Shown here piece after piece: positions 62,866 through 64,000 of a stretch of 64,000 bases of DNA (position 1 is its first letter; every line of letters begins with the position of its first letter). Location: positions 186,001 to 250,000 of the forward strand of contig JAKLEZ010000007.1 in NCBI GenBank assembly GCA_022711465.1. Direction: 5' to 3'. A program made the translations under genes and the position numbers. The DNA comes from Planctomycetota bacterium (lineage in GTDB: Bacteria > Planctomycetota > Phycisphaerae > UBA1845 > PWPN01). The notes beneath the pieces were generated by a model. That model was not told where the DNA came from. It did no database searches and worked only from the letters and a program-made list of their open reading frames with translations.

Positions 62866-64000
62866 ATGCCAGAGTTCAAAGTCGAGAACCGGGTCTGGGA
62901 TGCCGAGGAGACCATGTCCCGCGACCAGTTGCGGGCGTGCCAACTCGAGCGGTTGCGGTCCTGTGTGGCCCGCGTTTCGGCGGTGCCCTTCTACAAGGAG
63001 GCCCTGGCCAGGCTGGGTGTCGGGCCGGAGTCGATCCGGACGCTGGATGACATCCGCCGGCTGCCCCTCACCACCAAGGAGGACTTCCGGCGCAATTATC
63101 CGCTGGGCCTGCTAGCCGTTCCCCGGGAGCAGGTGGTTCGGATTCACGGTTCCTCGGGGACGACGGGCAAGCCGGTGTTCGTGGCCTACAACACCGCCGA
63201 CATGGTGCTCTGGTCGAACCTTTGCGCTCGGTTCCTGGTGGCCGGCGGGTTGCGCCCGGAGCACATGGTGCACATCGCGTTCGGGTATGGGTTGTTTACC
63301 GGTGGGTTTGGGCTGCACCAGGGTGTCGAGCGGGTCGGAGCGGCGATTGTTCCGGCGGCGGCGGGCAACACGAATCGCCAGATTTTGCTTCTGCAGGATC
63401 TCAAGGCTGACGTTCTCATCTGTACGCCGAGCTACGCCCTCAACATTGCGGAGGTCGGTCGCGAGCAGGGCCTGAGGCCTGGTGACCTGAGGCTCCGGTA
63501 CGGTCACTTCGGCGGCGAGCCCTGGACGGAGGACATGCGTGTGCGGATCGAGGCGGAGCTGGGCATCCATGCGTTCAACAACTACGGTCTGAGCGAGGTC
63601 ATGGGTCCCGGCGTCAGCGGAGAGTGCGCCGTTCAGAAGGGCATGCACCTGCAGGAGGATCATTTCCTCGTCGAATGCCTGAATCCCGACACGCTTGAAC
63701 CGGTTTCGGTGGGTGAGAAGGGTGAGCTGGTGATCACGACGCTGACGAAAGAGGCGATGCCGGTGCTGCGATACCGCACGCGGGACATCGCCTGGCTGGA
63801 CTCCTCCCCCTGTCCCTGCGGGCGGACGACGGTGCGGATGAGCCGGGTGGTGGGCCGCTCGGATGACATGCTCATCATTCGTGGAGTGAACGTTTTCCCG
63901 TCTCAGATCGAGGAGGCCCTGCTGCGCGTGGAAGGGACCGCTCCGCACTACCTCATTGAGCTGGATCGTCCGGGTGCCATGGACGAGGCCAAGGTCAAGG
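62866..64000 (+). CDS. Phenylacetate-CoA ligase family enzyme (copy 2, 3' partial)
   Basis: From an ATG at 62866 an uninterrupted frame runs to the window end (at least 378 codons). It has the PaaK motifs HGSSGTTGKPVFVAYN (about 95), FGYGLFTGGFGLHQGVE, GHFGGEPWTEDM, FNNYGLSEVMGPGVSGE, GELVITTLTKEAMPVLRYRTRDI and DDMLIIRGVNVFPSQIEEALL. It is a paralogue of the copy at 60964, with the same domain order but clear divergence. Both ligases may differ in aryl-acid preference. The C-terminus is beyond the window edge. Confidence 0.93.
   Translation, partial: MPEFKVENRVWDAEETMSRDQLRACQLERLRSCVARVSAVPFYKEALARLGVGPESIRTLDDIRRLPLTTKEDFRRNYPLGLLAVPREQVVRIHGSSGTTGKPVFVAYNTADMVLWSNLCARFLVAGGLRPEHMVHIAFGYGLFTGGFGLHQGVERVGAAIVPAAAGNTNRQILLLQDLKADVLICTPSYALNIAEVGREQGLRPGDLRLRYGHFGGEPWTEDMRVRIEAELGIHAFNNYGLSEVMGPGVSGECAVQKGMHLQEDHFLVECLNPDTLEPVSVGEKGELVITTLTKEAMPVLRYRTRDIAWLDSSPCPCGRTTVRMSRVVGRSDDMLIIRGVNVFPSQIEEALLRVEGTAPHYLIELDRPGAMDEAKVK

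Overview
The window is about 64 kb of GC-rich bacterial DNA with roughly 50 protein-coding genes on both strands. It has no rRNA, tRNA or CRISPR array that I could recognise. The gene content points to Planctomycetota, probably a Phycisphaerae-like lineage. The reasons are Tat-dependent Gfo/Idh/MocA oxidoreductases paired with xylose-isomerase-like proteins, LamG-fold secreted proteins with C-terminal dockerin-like calcium doublets, a PEP-CTERM protein, a planctomycete-style pseudopilin, and fused VKOR-DsbA proteins. This placement is inferred from gene content only.

Region 1 (1-20.9 kb) is mixed metabolic and housekeeping. It begins with a sugar isomerase and a CBM9-like protein. A possible glycan-modification group follows: an alpha/alpha-barrel protein, a formyltransferase and a convergent PIG-L deacetylase. 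Next come an M3 peptidase, purQ, two tandem VKOR-DsbA membrane oxidoreductases, accA, tyrA, a large PurS-PurS-PurL fusion, and a pair of beta-propeller-like proteins. Two decayed gene remnants lie here: an endonuclease/exonuclease/phosphatase fragment near 7.0 kb and a PP2C-phosphatase fragment near 11.6 kb.

Region 2 (21-37.2 kb) is largely an envelope and secreted-protein island. It contains a TIM-barrel plus FGE-sulfatase-fold protein, a calcineurin-type phosphatase, LamG proteins, a PEP-CTERM protein, a pseudopilin, a YVTN-propeller phosphoesterase, a Tat-exported Gfo/Idh/MocA oxidoreductase with a sugar isomerase, and a frame-disrupted Tat/Ig/dockerin gene. Three of these proteins end in a nearly identical paired calcium-loop and Cys tag.

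Region 3 (37.2-54 kb) holds a BFD-type 2Fe-2S protein, CheX, a FapA-like protein, hisD-hisC-hisB, a Bcp peroxiredoxin, yidC, two metallophosphoesterases, an M20 peptidase, an RluA pseudouridine synthase, glnS, and an esterase with a PKD domain.

Region 4 (54.3-64 kb) is a coherent plus-strand cluster: a leader hairpin with a T-run, a tiny symporter accessory protein, a sodium:solute symporter, an AlgE-like outer-membrane channel, a hotdog thioesterase, indolepyruvate:ferredoxin oxidoreductase alpha (without its usual ferredoxin domain) and beta, and two phenylacetate-CoA-ligase-type genes flanking a tandem ACT protein. I read it as uptake and CoA activation of aryl or keto acids coupled to aromatic amino-acid metabolism. 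It is the best candidate in the window for an unusual functional system. Seven-base purine-rich tandem arrays occur at two loci in opposing orientation and bracket non-coding or decayed DNA.
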